From Streptomyces malaysiense (GTDB lineage Bacteria; Actinomycetota; Actinomycetes; Streptomycetales; Streptomycetaceae): a stretch of 64,000 nucleotides of DNA. A program made the position numbers and the translations under genes. The stretch covers positions 1-64,000 of the forward strand of contig NZ_LBDA02000052.1 in the NCBI RefSeq assembly GCF_000980885.2, given 5' to 3'. Positions 27,358-36,223 of the stretch are shown here, in pieces. Below the pieces are notes generated by a model that had not been told where the DNA came from, made no database searches, and saw only the letters and a list, made by a program, of their open reading frames with translations. The first letter of the stretch is position 1. Every line of letters begins with the position of its first letter.

Positions 27358-28902
27358 CTAGGAGGCGTCGTCGACGGTTCCGGAGAGGCGGTAGGCGGTG
27401 GCGGTGTCGACGCCGAGGGCGGCGAGCAGGTCGAGGGCCGCGGTGAGGGGCGGGGCTCCGGCCAGGCGAGCGGCGGCAAGGTGGGCGGGAAGGCGGCCGG
27501 TGGCGATCAGGGCTGTCCACTGGGTGCCGGAGAGTGCTAGGTAGCGCAGGCCGGGGAGATCGGCCAGCAACGCCAGGTCCGGCGTGGGACAACCGGACAG
27601 GTCGAGGGAGCGCAGCGCGGGGAGGGTGCGCAGCGGGGCCAGGTCGATCGGGGTCTCGGAGCCGACGGCGAGTGAGGCGAGGTGGGGGTGGCCGGTGAGC
27701 GGGGTGAGGTCGGCCTCGGCGGCGAGGCCGACGGCCAGGTCCTCGACGGGGAGTGCCGCCACGGGGGACAGGTCGGCGGTGGCGCAGCGGTTGAGGTGCA
27801 GTCGGCGCAGGTGCGGGGTGGCGGAGAGCGGGCCGAGGTCGACGGGCGACCCGGCGTCGTTGAGATGGATCGCCTGGACGCCCGGTGCAAGCCGCTCGTC
27901 CAGGGCTGAGACGATCAACTGGCGCGGGTCGTCCCCGGACTGCTGCGGGGCGTGCGGATCGGGCCGGCCCAGGACCTGGCCGAGCCAGGCGGTGACGGAG
28001 GAAGCGACATGGCGCGGGCCGTCGTCGAAGTCGCGGCCGACCTCGATCACCTGGCCGGGGCGGCCGTCCGCGGCAGGCGCGAGGTCCACGGCGAGGAAGT
28101 TGCCGTCGAACCAGGTGGCGAACGGCAGCCAGCCCGGATGCCCCGAGCAGCGGCGTACCGTGTTCGGCGGGTCGGCGTCGAAGATCACGTTGTTCCAGCC
28201 GAGCTCCCAGCCGTACCAGGTCGGCACTCCGATGTAGTCGTCGCGCTCGGCCAGGGCCCCGTCGAGCGGCATCCAGCAGTACCCGTCCAGCGCCTCGCTG
28301 TCGCCGTCCCCGTCCGCCTCCAGGTAGAGAGCCCGCAGGTCCGCGGGCAGCGGCCGGCCGAGGTGGCGCTCGGCGGCGGCGAGCTGAGCCTCGGTGACGG
28401 GCGCCGGCATCTCCGGTTCCGCGCCGTGGCGTTCGGCGTGCTGCCGGAGTACGGCCCGCAACCGCTCGACCGCCTCCGCCGGGTCCCCGGCCTGGCGCAG
28501 CCCGGACGGTTCCACGCCGTCGGCCGCGCCCGGTTCGGACGGTCGGAAGCCGGGGTCGACGGTCAGGGTCCAGCCGTCCTCGGGGCCGCTCCCGGGCTGC
28601 AGCGCGTCCCGGAACACCACCAGCTCGAAGGCGCCCGACGGTCGGCAGGTCAACTCCAGGACGATGGCTTCCCAGTCGTGGGCGTCACGGAACCAGGACG
28701 CCAGTGAGCCGAGGCACTGGCTCGGGAACGGCATCTCGAAGTACGAGCCCGGACGGCTCGGCACCACGTACCCGCCGCCGAACATGCCGACGCCCGACCG
28801 GCTCCCGCGCCCCCGCAGCACACACTCCGTCCAGCCCTCCGGCGCCTTGGCGACGACCTCCGCCGTGATCTGCCGCGCCGCCTGTTCCACTGTCGGGTCC
28901 AT
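27358..28902 (-). CDS. SMI1/KNR4 (SUKH) domain protein with C-terminal leucine-rich repeats
   Basis: 514 residues. The middle region (~170-350) has ERHLGRPLPADLRALYLEAD and GYCWMPLDG and then LPFATWFDGNFLAVDLAP, the hallmark of SUKH/SMI1-KNR4 domains, which are common immunity proteins against toxins. The C-terminal ~150 residues are short leucine-rich repeats (LRRLHLNRCATADLSPVAAL; LPALRSLDLSGCP). The N-terminal ~150 residues are unassigned. ATG 28902 is chosen for GAGAGGG upstream, over a longer arginine-rich frame. No toxin gene is adjacent, so an orphan immunity or scaffold role is inferred. Confidence 0.85.
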   Translation of the reverse strand: MDPTVEQAARQITAEVVAKAPEGWTECVLRGRGSRSGVGMFGGGYVVPSRPGSYFEMPFPSQCLGSLASWFRDAHDWEAIVLELTCRPSGAFELVVFRDALQPGSGPEDGWTLTVDPGFRPSEPGAADGVEPSGLRQAGDPAEAVERLRAVLRQHAERHGAEPEMPAPVTEAQLAAAERHLGRPLPADLRALYLEADGDGDSEALDGYCWMPLDGALAERDDYIGVPTWYGWELGWNNVIFDADPPNTVRRCSGHPGWLPFATWFDGNFLAVDLAPAADGRPGQVIEVGRDFDDGPRHVASSVTAWLGQVLGRPDPHAPQQSGDDPRQLIVSALDERLAPGVQAIHLNDAGSPVDLGPLSATPHLRRLHLNRCATADLSPVAALPVEDLAVGLAAEADLTPLTGHPHLASLAVGSETPIDLAPLRTLPALRSLDLSGCPTPDLALLADLPGLRYLALSGTQWTALIATGRLPAHLAAARLAGAPPLTAALDLLAALGVDTATAYRLSGTVDDAS

Positions 28903-29030
28903 GCCCTGCCCTCTCGTCCGCACTGTTCGGACGATCATGTCAGCAGCCTGTGACAGAGCGGCCGACAGCCGGCGCCGACGAGCCACAGTCGAGGCCGACG
29001 CGACCGCGGGCGCGGCCGGCCGCGGGGCCC

Positions 29031-30023
29031 TCAGGTGTCCATGAGCGCCGGGACGATGACGTCCTCGCTGGTCAACAGGCGCTTGGACAGCCCCTGTTCA
29101 TGGTGGTAGCGCAGGAACGTGTCGAGGACCTTGCGGTTGGCACCGAGACCGTAGGGCCACCAGTCCGCGCCGAGCAGGGACCTGTTCTGCTCGAAGTGGC
29201 GGCTGAACCAGGGGGTGACCAGGCCCATGTGCTGTTTGAGCGCACCGTCGCGGTACTTCTGCTGGGCGATGTCCTTGGCCTCGCAGAACGCGCGGTAGAG
29301 CGAGGTCATCAGGTCGGTCTGCGTGGCCAGTTCGCGGGGGACCGCGACGATGTGCATGGCGGGGAAGATCCGGGTGCGCCGGTAGTAGTCGCGTTCCACG
29401 CACTCGTAGTCGGGGAACAGCCGGGCGATCCTCGTGGAGCCGCTCAGCAGGGCTTGAGGGACGTCGACCGAGATGAGCGCGTCGATCTCGCCCGATTCGA
29501 GCATCGCGCCCAGGGTCTCGCCGTCGGCCGCGTGCCGCACGTCCACTCCTTCCGGTACGGGCTGCGGAACCCAGTCGAACGCGGAGATCGGGCGGTCGGT
29601 GCCGCCGATGACCCAGCGGGACTGATCGGGAGTGAGGCCGTACTCGTCGGAGAAGATGCCCTTGATCCATACGCCGGGATCGTGGCCGAACAGGGCGAAC
29701 TCGCCGATGGTCCTGCCCGCGAGGTCCTGTGGCCTCTCGATTCCCGAGGCGGTGTTGACGAAGACGGACGAGTGCCGGAAGTTGCGGTTCGGGAAGACCG
29801 GTAGGGCGAGGAACGGCGAGTCGTGGAGGTCGAAGGTGCGCAGGAAGTAGGTCAGGCCGTACTCGGCGACGTCGTAGTGCCCCTCGACGGTGCGCCGGAA
29901 GATGTCGGAGACCAGTGAGGCCGTCTCGAAGTCGGCGTCCACTCCGTCGACGGGGACGCGCCCGTCGAGCAGTGCCTCGGTGTGCTCGTAGGCGTAGGTG
30001 GCGATCCGCAGGCGCGTAGGCAT
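29031..30023 (-). CDS. 4,5-dihydroxyphthalate decarboxylase-like / periplasmic-binding-fold protein
   Basis: 330 residues. LRIATYAYEHTEALLDGRVP and GVDADFETA open a type II periplasmic-binding fold. ALPVFPNRNFRHSSVFVN and the domain LAGRTIGEFALFGHDPGVW match proteins annotated as 4,5-dihydroxyphthalate decarboxylases. There is no signal peptide, so an intracellular enzyme is likelier than a transport receptor. ATG 30023 has GAGGA 8 nt upstream. The promoter region is shared with a divergent TetR gene and carries two matching operator sites, so it is the probable target of that repressor. The actual substrate (aromatic or other acid) is unverified. Confidence 0.82.
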   Translation of the reverse strand: MPTRLRIATYAYEHTEALLDGRVPVDGVDADFETASLVSDIFRRTVEGHYDVAEYGLTYFLRTFDLHDSPFLALPVFPNRNFRHSSVFVNTASGIERPQDLAGRTIGEFALFGHDPGVWIKGIFSDEYGLTPDQSRWVIGGTDRPISAFDWVPQPVPEGVDVRHAADGETLGAMLESGEIDALISVDVPQALLSGSTRIARLFPDYECVERDYYRRTRIFPAMHIVAVPRELATQTDLMTSLYRAFCEAKDIAQQKYRDGALKQHMGLVTPWFSRHFEQNRSLLGADWWPYGLGANRKVLDTFLRYHHEQGLSKRLLTSEDVIVPALMDT

Positions 30024-30042
30024 GACGCCATTCCTCACTTCC

Positions 30043-30108
30043 GTGAATGACCTTTCACTTTTACGCTAGAGTCGACGGCCGGGCCCGTCAAGGTAAAAGC
30101 TCATTCAC
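30043..30108. promoter_or_regulatory. Twin inverted TetR-type operators
   Basis: GTGAATGACCTTTCAC (30043-30058) and GTAAAAGCTCATTCAC (30093-30108) are the same 16-bp imperfect palindrome in opposite orientation, 50 bp apart, filling the gap between the decarboxylase-like gene (start 30023) and the TetR gene (start 30127). The consensus is GTGAATGAnCTTTyAC. This fits a TetR protein that represses both itself and its neighbour. Confidence 0.7.
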
Positions 30109-30126
30109 TTCGAAGGAGGGCCGGTC

Positions 30127-30747
30127 ATGCCGCGCCTCACACCCGAGCGTCGCGAGGCCAAGCGCGCGCAGATCGTGGCGGCCGCGCGCCGCTGCTTCTC
30201 ACGCGACGGCTTCCACCAGACCTCGATGCCCGACATCGCGGCCGAGGCCGGCCTGTCACAAGGCGCCGCGTACCGATACTTCGCGGGCAAGGACGAGATC
30301 ATCCTCGCCATCGCAGGAGACGCCTTCCGTCTGATCTTCGCTCCGGTGCAGCGGCTGGCTTCCGAGGCCGACGCCCCTTCCGTCGCCGAACTGACGGCCA
30401 CCGCGCTCGACGCGCTCACCGCCGACACCGTCATCGACGCCGCCGGAAACGACGTGCCCGTCGACGAACTGCTCCGCTGCGCCGTGCAGACCTGGTCGGA
30501 GATGCTGCGCAACGAGACAGTGCGCTCCGCTGCCGTCGAGGGCTTCGACGGGGTGCGCCGCAGCATCGCCGAGGCGATCGAGCGTGGCCAGGCAGCAGGC
30601 GCCGTCCCGCCGTCCGTCCACCCGGATCACGGTGCGCGCGTGGTGATGGGCCTGCTGCACGGATTCCTGCTCCAGCGGGTCGCTTTCGGCCTGACCGACA
30701 CGGCGCAGTGCAACGCCGACATCACCGCCCTGCTCCACCACTCCTGA
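30127..30747 (+). CDS. TetR-family transcriptional regulator
   Basis: 206 residues. The helix-turn-helix is at ~15-60 (RAQIVAAARRCFSRDGFHQ, GLSQGAAYRYFAGKDEI), followed by a C-terminal ligand domain (VRSAAVEGFDGVRRSIAEAI). GAAGGAGGG is 6 nt before ATG 30127. It is divergent from the decarboxylase-like gene with paired operators between them. After the stop, a weak hairpin (CACCACTCC/GGAGCGGTGGTG) may terminate transcription. Confidence 0.9.
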   Translation: MPRLTPERREAKRAQIVAAARRCFSRDGFHQTSMPDIAAEAGLSQGAAYRYFAGKDEIILAIAGDAFRLIFAPVQRLASEADAPSVAELTATALDALTADTVIDAAGNDVPVDELLRCAVQTWSEMLRNETVRSAAVEGFDGVRRSIAEAIERGQAAGAVPPSVHPDHGARVVMGLLHGFLLQRVAFGLTDTAQCNADITALLHHS

Positions 30748-31502
30748 TCGCGGAGCGGTGGTGGGTGCCGCTCCGCGCCGTGCGGGTGGACGGCGTTCTC
30801 GGCCAGGTGCCGGCTCAGGGCCAGGGCTCGGACGGCTGGGCGGTCGCCGCGGCGAAGTCGGGTCCAAGGTGTGGATGCTGAGCCGGGAGCCGGGAGCCGG
30901 GAGCCGGCAAGGGCGGTACGGCCACTCCCGAACACGCGCCGACCAAGTCGCGTACGGGTCGACATCGACACCGCGAACCGGCCGCACGCGGTGAACCATG
31001 CTTGTCGCGCGGCGGTGTCGAACGGCGCACGCAGACCAGCCGCCTGTACGACCTGCTTGACGAAATGCAGGAGCCCGGGGTTCGCCCAGGATCAGGCGTC
31101 CCTTCTCGGTCGTGACGGCGACCATCTCACGCGGCGGAAGCTGATGGCGTGTGATGTCGAGCCGCCATGCCGCTTCGGTCGGCAGCCGAGGTCGGTCTCG
31201 CCACTACGCCGAGGCCGACAGGCCGCCGGGAACGACGGCTTCGGGGTAAGTGACCAGCCCGGTCCGGGAGTCGGAGGAGGGAGCGCGGGCCGCGGACCCG
31301 CCGCCCCGGCCGGTCCGCCGACGGACGACCCCGTACGCGGCCCGGCCGGATGACGTCGACGCGCGTGCGTGCCGGTGCCACCCGCGCCACCGAGGCCGCG
31401 GCGCTGAACAGCGGCGTCGGCAGGGCTTTCGCGCCCGAGGACCAGGGTGCCCGGACCATCCTGTCCGTGAACTCCGCTCCCACGGACGTGCCGGCGGCCC
31501 GT
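30748..31502. other. Intergenic, no supported gene
   Basis: About 755 bases with no coherent gene on either strand. It holds four tandem copies of the heptamer GGGAGCC (around 30882-30910). A minus-strand piece, PPREMVAVTTEKGRLILGEP (~31070-31140), could be a relic. Confidence 0.35.
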
Positions 31503-32525
31503 TCAGGGGGCGGCGGCAGCGGTGTCACCGGCGCGGGTGTGCTCCCGGGGGACCGCCGGCGAAGCGGCCGGGCCGCGCGAGGCCAGGCGCGTGAAGGCGC
31601 GGCGGTAGGCGGTGGGGGTGGTGTCCAGCGCGCGCCGGAAGTGCAGGCGCAGATTGGCCGCCGTGCCCAGCCCGCAGTCCCGCGCCACCTGGTCCACCGA
31701 CCGGTCCGTGGATTCCAGCAGTTCCCGCGCCCTGCCGAGCCGGGCGGCGAGCAGCCACTGCAACGGGGTGGTGCCCGTCTCCTCGGTGAACCGGCGCATG
31801 AAGGTGCGCTGCGAGAGGCCCGCGTGCCGGGCGAGTACGCGCAGCGTGAGCGGCTCGCCGAGCCGGTGCAGGGCCCAGCAGCGGGTACCGGAGAGCGACG
31901 CCTCGCCGGCCACCGCGACGGGGGCCGGCACGTACTGGGCCTGCCCACCGTCCCGGTGCGGGGCGGCGACCAGACCGCGGGCGATCTGGTTGGCCACCTC
32001 CGCGCCGAGGTCACGGCGGACGATGTGCAGGCACAGATCGATGCCGCAGCACACGCCGGCCGAGGTGAGCACGTCGCCCTCGTCGACGTAGAGCACGTCA
32101 CGGTCGACCGTGACGGCCGGGAAAGCCCGCTCGAAGTCGTCGATGTGCCTCCAGTGGGTGGTGGCGTGCAGCCCGTCCAGTACGCCCGCCGCGGCCAGCG
32201 CGAAGGCGCCCGTGCAGATCGACACCACGCGCCTGCCCCGGTCGCGGGCCTCGGCCAGCGCGTCGAGCACGGCGTCGGGCAACGTGGTGATCGGATCGAT
32301 CGGTTCGAACCCCGGTACGACCACGGTGTCGGCGGTGCGCAGCTGTTCCAGGCCCCCGTCGGCGACGAGGGCGAAACCCGCGGTGGTCCGCACCTTCGCA
32401 TCCAGCGCGCACAGGGTCATCTCGTAGGTGGTTTCCGGCCGGGCGGTGAAGATCTGCGTCGGGATCGCCAGGTCCAGCGGGGTGACCCCGTCCAGCGCCA
32501 GAACCGCGACGTGATGCACTGTCAT
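31503..32525 (-). CDS. GlxA-family transcriptional regulator (DJ-1/PfpI + AraC)
   Basis: 340 residues. The N-terminal DJ-1/PfpI domain begins HHVAVLALDGVTPLDLAIP and carries VVSICTGAFALAAAGVLDG with the conserved Cys. The AraC domain is at ~215-315 (LTLRVLARHAGLSQRTFMRR; VDQVARDCGLGTAANLRLHF). An alanine/proline-rich tail follows. It is divergent from the HD-domain gene, with starts 71 bp apart; the same arrangement recurs at 61970-63722, so it probably controls the HD gene. Confidence 0.9.
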   Translation of the reverse strand: MTVHHVAVLALDGVTPLDLAIPTQIFTARPETTYEMTLCALDAKVRTTAGFALVADGGLEQLRTADTVVVPGFEPIDPITTLPDAVLDALAEARDRGRRVVSICTGAFALAAAGVLDGLHATTHWRHIDDFERAFPAVTVDRDVLYVDEGDVLTSAGVCCGIDLCLHIVRRDLGAEVANQIARGLVAAPHRDGGQAQYVPAPVAVAGEASLSGTRCWALHRLGEPLTLRVLARHAGLSQRTFMRRFTEETGTTPLQWLLAARLGRARELLESTDRSVDQVARDCGLGTAANLRLHFRRALDTTPTAYRRAFTRLASRGPAASPAVPREHTRAGDTAAAAP

Positions 32526-32596
32526 GGCAAGAATCTATCGAAGCGAGGAAATTTTGCCACTCGCCGGGTCGTGGCCGTCGCGGCCAGGCTGAAGGC

Positions 32597-33271
32597 ATGA
32601 CCGGACCTACTCACGAGGCGACCGCCGACCCGATCGCGCTGCCCGGCACGCCACTCGCCGATGCCGTCATCGGCCTCATCCGATCGGTGGAGACGCCGTC
32701 CGTCTTCCACCACAGCATCCGCAGCTACCTGTTCGCCCGGCTGCTCGCCGGCCGTCTCGGCCTGGCCGCCGGCCGCGACTACGACGACGACCTGCTGTTC
32801 GCCGCGTGCGCCATGCACGACATCGGCGTGGCGCCGGACGGCCCGCACAACCAGCGGTTCGAAGTGGAAGGCGCCGACCGGGCCGCCTCGTTCCTGATCG
32901 ACCACGCGGTGTCCGAGGCCGACGCCGACCAGGTCTGGCAGGCCATCGCCCTGCACACCTCCCCGGGCATCGCGGAGCGCCGCGGCACGCTGTGCGCGCT
33001 CGTGCGCGAGGGCGTGGCTCTCGACTTCGGAGGCCCGGTGGGCGCCGGCCGTCTCGACCTCGTCACCGACGAGCAGGCCGCCGCCGTGCACGCCGCCCAT
33101 CCACGGCTGGACATGGTCCGATCCCTCACCGACGCGATCGTCGCGCAGGCCGCGAAGGACCCCAACAACGCGCCCCGCTACACGATCCCCGGCGAATTCC
33201 TCCGTGAACGCGAGACCTTCGGCCGGACCCGGCTGGAGCACGCCTGCCGTTCGTCCCGCTGGGACAGCTGA
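32597..33271 (+). CDS. HD-domain hydrolase (cyanamide hydratase-like)
   Basis: 224 residues. Metal ligands of the HD fold are visible: FHHSIRSYLFA (first His), CAMHDIGVAPDG (HD pair) and AIALHTSPGIAE (late His), followed by VREGVALDFGG and MVRSLTDAIVAQA. This order matches bacterial cyanamide hydratase/YedJ-like HD proteins, which hydrolyse small molecules rather than signalling nucleotides. It faces a GlxA regulator and is followed by a RidA gene, probably in one transcript. A second copy is at 63030. Confidence 0.85.
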   Translation: MTGPTHEATADPIALPGTPLADAVIGLIRSVETPSVFHHSIRSYLFARLLAGRLGLAAGRDYDDDLLFAACAMHDIGVAPDGPHNQRFEVEGADRAASFLIDHAVSEADADQVWQAIALHTSPGIAERRGTLCALVREGVALDFGGPVGAGRLDLVTDEQAAAVHAAHPRLDMVRSLTDAIVAQAAKDPNNAPRYTIPGEFLRERETFGRTRLEHACRSSRWDS

Positions 33272-33353
33272 CCCCACCGACTCCACCGACCCTACGGGCC
33301 CCACCGGCCCTACCGGCCCCACGATCCATCGACAGAGAGAAGGACGCACCGCA
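33272..33353. repeat. Degenerate CCGACC/CCGGCC spacer repeat
   Basis: Between the HD and RidA genes (33272-33322) the DNA is a degenerate 9-bp repeat (CCACCGACT, CCACCGACC, CTACGGGCC, CCACCGGCC, CTACCGGCC). No ORF function is claimed. The RidA ribosome binding site AGAGAGAAGGA follows. Confidence 0.5.
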
Positions 33354-33776
33354 ATGACCGTCCGCACCATCGAGGTTCCCGAGAACAACCCGGTCTTCGG
33401 CGAGACCACCAGCGCCTTCGCGGGCTTCGGCTATTCCGCCGCGGTCCGCGCGCACGGTCTCCTGTTCATCGCCGGAACGATCGGCCGCCGCGCCGACGGA
33501 ACCATCCCGGACACCATCGAGGAACAGACCGAGACCGCCCTCCGGAAGATCGAGGAGATCCTCCGGCTGGAGGATCTCGACATGTCCGCCCTCGTGGACG
33601 TGACCAGCTACCACGTCGACATCCGCCGCCACCTGCCCGGCTTCATCGAGGCCAAGCGGCGGCTCGTCGAAGCGCCTTACCCGACCTGGACGATCATCGG
33701 GGTCAGCGGCCTCGCCAGCCCGGGACTCCTCGTCGAGATCCGCGCGACCGCCGCCTACCCCGACACACACCGGTAG
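33354..33776 (+). CDS. RidA/YjgF/UK114 family protein
   Basis: 140 residues, the family's usual size. It has GLLFIAGTIGRRADGTIPD, EEQTETALRKIEEILR and, near the end, the substrate-binding YPTWTIIGVSGLASPGLLVEIRATA, in which the Arg of EIRATA is the RidA signature residue. RidA proteins deaminate reactive enamines or imines; relatives act in catabolic operons. It lies 82 bp behind the HD gene and before a strong hairpin, so the HD-RidA pair probably forms one transcription unit. Confidence 0.9.
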   Translation: MTVRTIEVPENNPVFGETTSAFAGFGYSAAVRAHGLLFIAGTIGRRADGTIPDTIEEQTETALRKIEEILRLEDLDMSALVDVTSYHVDIRRHLPGFIEAKRRLVEAPYPTWTIIGVSGLASPGLLVEIRATAAYPDTHR

Positions 33777-33783
33777 GACACCG

Positions 33784-33811
33784 CTCCCGGGCTCGCCTTC
33801 GAGCCCGGGAG
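33784..33811 (+). terminator. Perfect 12-bp stem hairpin after RidA
   Basis: CTCCCGGGCTCG - CCTT - CGAGCCCGGGAG is a perfect 12-bp stem with a 4-nt loop, 8 nt after the RidA stop. There is no T-run, as usual for GC-rich actinomycete terminators. Confidence 0.75.
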
Positions 33812-35114
33812 CCCGGCACGGCGGACGGCCGGGACCGGGAACCGTGCGGGCCTGAGCCGGGTGACCCGGCGGCCGGTCTCCCGCGGCGCGGGCGGAGAAC
33901 TCCGCGGTGCTCGCTGTGACTTCGGGGAATCCCTGCCGTCAGGGCCCACTGGACGCGGCCGGCGGCGTGCAGGGTTCCGGGAGGTGCGGGGCAGGCGCCG
34001 GGGACATGTCGCCCCGGCACCGCTCGGCTGCTGGTGAGCAGGAGCCGGCTCGACCCGCCGGCAGACCGGCGATGCCGACCTGGTCCCCCGTGAAGGTCCC
34101 GGCCGGAGACCGCCGGCCGCCCGGAAGGCCGTCCGGTCGCCGTCCGGGCTCCGGACGGCGTGGTACATGTTTCCGTCCAGTCCGACGGCGACCAGGTGAC
34201 TGTCCCCGTCGGGTATGCCGTGACGCCGACCGCCGAGGCCCCCCGTCGGACCGCCCGCAGGCCCGGTCCACGTCGCATGGCGCCGCCCGCGGGACGCGAA
34301 CGGCGGCCTATGCCACCGGCGACGGTGAAGATCCGCGGTACGGGCGTTACGGGCGGCGCCCCGGGACAGACGGACGCGGGCGTGGTCGCGCGCTGCGCAC
34401 CGCCCTCCCCGGAATCGCGCGGAACGAAAAGAACCTCGGGTAAGCCCTCGGTGTAAGTCCTCGGGGTAATCCCTCGGGAATGTGTTCGGGCCAACCGTGC
34501 ACGAACGGTGAGCGTTTCCGGCCCGCCGTCATCATCTCCGGCCCCTTCCGGCCCTCCCGGACCGCCGCGGTGGGACGAAGATCCGGACCGCGCCATCGCG
34601 CGGCCGTCCGGGGGCATTGCCGGTGAATCGCCGCTGCTCGCTCTGCCACGGCACGCCCGCGGGGCGCCCCGCGGGCGCCCGCGGGGCTTTCGCCCCGGAG
34701 CCGATGAAGAAGGTTCCGGGGCTTTGAACCCTTGAGGCACCTGCAAATTCAGCGTCTTGACGTGAAACGACCCCGGGCACTAAAAACACACCGCGGAGCC
34801 GGCCGCAACAGTCAATCCCCTTTCCCCCCACACTTTCACGCGTACCGCAGGCCGCCTCATCGCTCACGGATCCGAAATCGATGTGTGCGGCGCCCTTCCT
34901 CGGCACACCGACGTCCGATGCCCCGGAAGGCCGCCCCGCGCGTGCTGCCCTCGGGGCGATCGAGGTCGGCCGCATTCGGTTCCGCTCGATCCGGGCGTCG
35001 GCTCCGCCCCGATGCGGTCGAGGGAAATCCCTCGCCCGGTGAACATTCCCTCTCCTCGTGAAGGCCGAGTGTCTCGGCAGTCCGCCGGAGGAAGGCAGAT
35101 GGAGGCATACCGCG
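33812..35114. other. Long intergenic region, no supported gene
   Basis: About 1300 bases with only arginine/proline-rich shadow frames. Visible structure: four near-repeats CCTCGGGTAA / CCTCGGTGTAA / CCTCGGGGTAA / CCTCGGGAATG at 34434-34480, a perfect 22-bp palindrome (GCCCGCGGGGC and its complement, 34655-34676) and an AT-richer stretch at 34740-34810. GGAGG at 35101 is the ribosome binding site of the next gene. Confidence 0.45.
34757..34786 (+). promoter_or_regulatory. Possible sigma-70-type promoter
   Basis: TTGACG (34757-34762), an 18-bp spacer, then TAAAAA (34781-34786), in the AT-rich part of the region. It could drive the spherulin-like gene 330 bp downstream. Pattern only. Confidence 0.3.
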
Positions 35115-36035
35115 ATGAGAAGCAGGAGTCACCTGGACCATGGACCGGGCGCCGGAAGGAGGACCCGCCTGTGCGCGGCGGCCGTGAGCGCGGGCCTGGC
35201 CGCCGGCGCCCTGGTCTGCGTCCCGGTGGGCGACGCGTCCGCCGTCGCCGGCATCAAGCAGACGGTGGCCGTACCCGCGTACTTCGACCCCGGTGACGGC
35301 GATCTGTGGGCACGGCTGTCGAGTCCGGCCCCCGGCGCGGGCCTGGCCGTCGCCAACCCGCAGTCCGGACCCGGCGACAGCAAGGACGGCGGCTACGCCG
35401 ACGCCATCAGGACGGCCCACAACGCCGGGACGAAGGTGATCGGATACGTCGACTCCGGATACCTCGGTACCAAGGGCTGGACCGCGCCCGACGGCGGCAC
35501 GTCCATCGACGACTGGGTCGAGGGCGCGGAGCGAAACGTCGACAAGTGGTACGGCTACTACGGCGCTTCCGGCCTGGACGGGATCTTCTTCGACGACGGC
35601 CCGACCGCGTGCGGCACCCAGGCCGTCGCCAACGCCTTCGTCGACGCGTACAAGAGGCTCCAGTCCTATGTGAAGGGGAAGAACGCCGACGCCGAGGTCG
35701 TCATCAACCCGGGTGCCTCACCCAAGGAGTGCTACACGCAGGCCGCCGACACACTGGTCACGTTCGAGGGCACCTACGACGACTACGTGAACGACTACGG
35801 CGACGGCCGTGAGTCCTGGGAGGCGTCGGCCGACCCGTCCAAGATCTGGCACCTGATCCACACCACGGGAAGCCGGTCGCAGATGAAGAACGCCATCGCC
35901 CTCTCGAAGCAACGCGACGCGGGCTACGTCTACGTCACCGACGACGACAACTCCCACCCCCCGGGCCACGCGTGGGGCAACCCGTGGGACACCCTCCCGT
36001 CGTACTGGTCCGCCGAGGTGAACACCGTCGGCTGA
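35115..36035 (+). CDS. Secreted spherulin-4-like protein (glycoside-hydrolase-like)
   Basis: 306 residues. The N-terminus has RR and a hydrophobic stretch (LCAAAVSAGLAAGALVC) ending in DASAVA, a signal peptide. The mature part has VAVPAYFDPGDGDLWARL, GTKVIGYVDSGYLG, GLDGIFFDDGPT (acidic strand end, probable catalytic or binding Asp), VVINPGASPKECY and LVTFEGTYDDY, the conserved order of the spherulation-specific family 4 (PF12138). Fungal and amoebal relatives include exo-polysaccharide (galactosaminogalactan) hydrolases. ATG 35115 has GGAGG 10 nt upstream. It probably acts on extracellular polysaccharide. Confidence 0.9.
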   Translation: MRSRSHLDHGPGAGRRTRLCAAAVSAGLAAGALVCVPVGDASAVAGIKQTVAVPAYFDPGDGDLWARLSSPAPGAGLAVANPQSGPGDSKDGGYADAIRTAHNAGTKVIGYVDSGYLGTKGWTAPDGGTSIDDWVEGAERNVDKWYGYYGASGLDGIFFDDGPTACGTQAVANAFVDAYKRLQSYVKGKNADAEVVINPGASPKECYTQAADTLVTFEGTYDDYVNDYGDGRESWEASADPSKIWHLIHTTGSRSQMKNAIALSKQRDAGYVYVTDDDNSHPPGHAWGNPWDTLPSYWSAEVNTVG

Positions 36036-36223
36036 CCGCGGGCGGTCGCGGCAGCCGCCCCCTCGGCCGGCGGGAGGCGCCACACCGACGGCGGGGGAGG
36101 GGGCGCACACGAGCAACCGGGGACCCACGAGGTACCCGAAGCCCGCCGCCGGACGGACGCGGCCCGGCCCCGATGCCGGCCCGCCGCCACCCGCTGCGGC
36201 CCCTCTCACCACCGGAGCGCTGT

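Noticed and set aside
34655..34676. Terminator call for the 22-bp palindrome
   Set aside because: No gene ends nearby and there is no loop; it is kept only as an unexplained palindrome.
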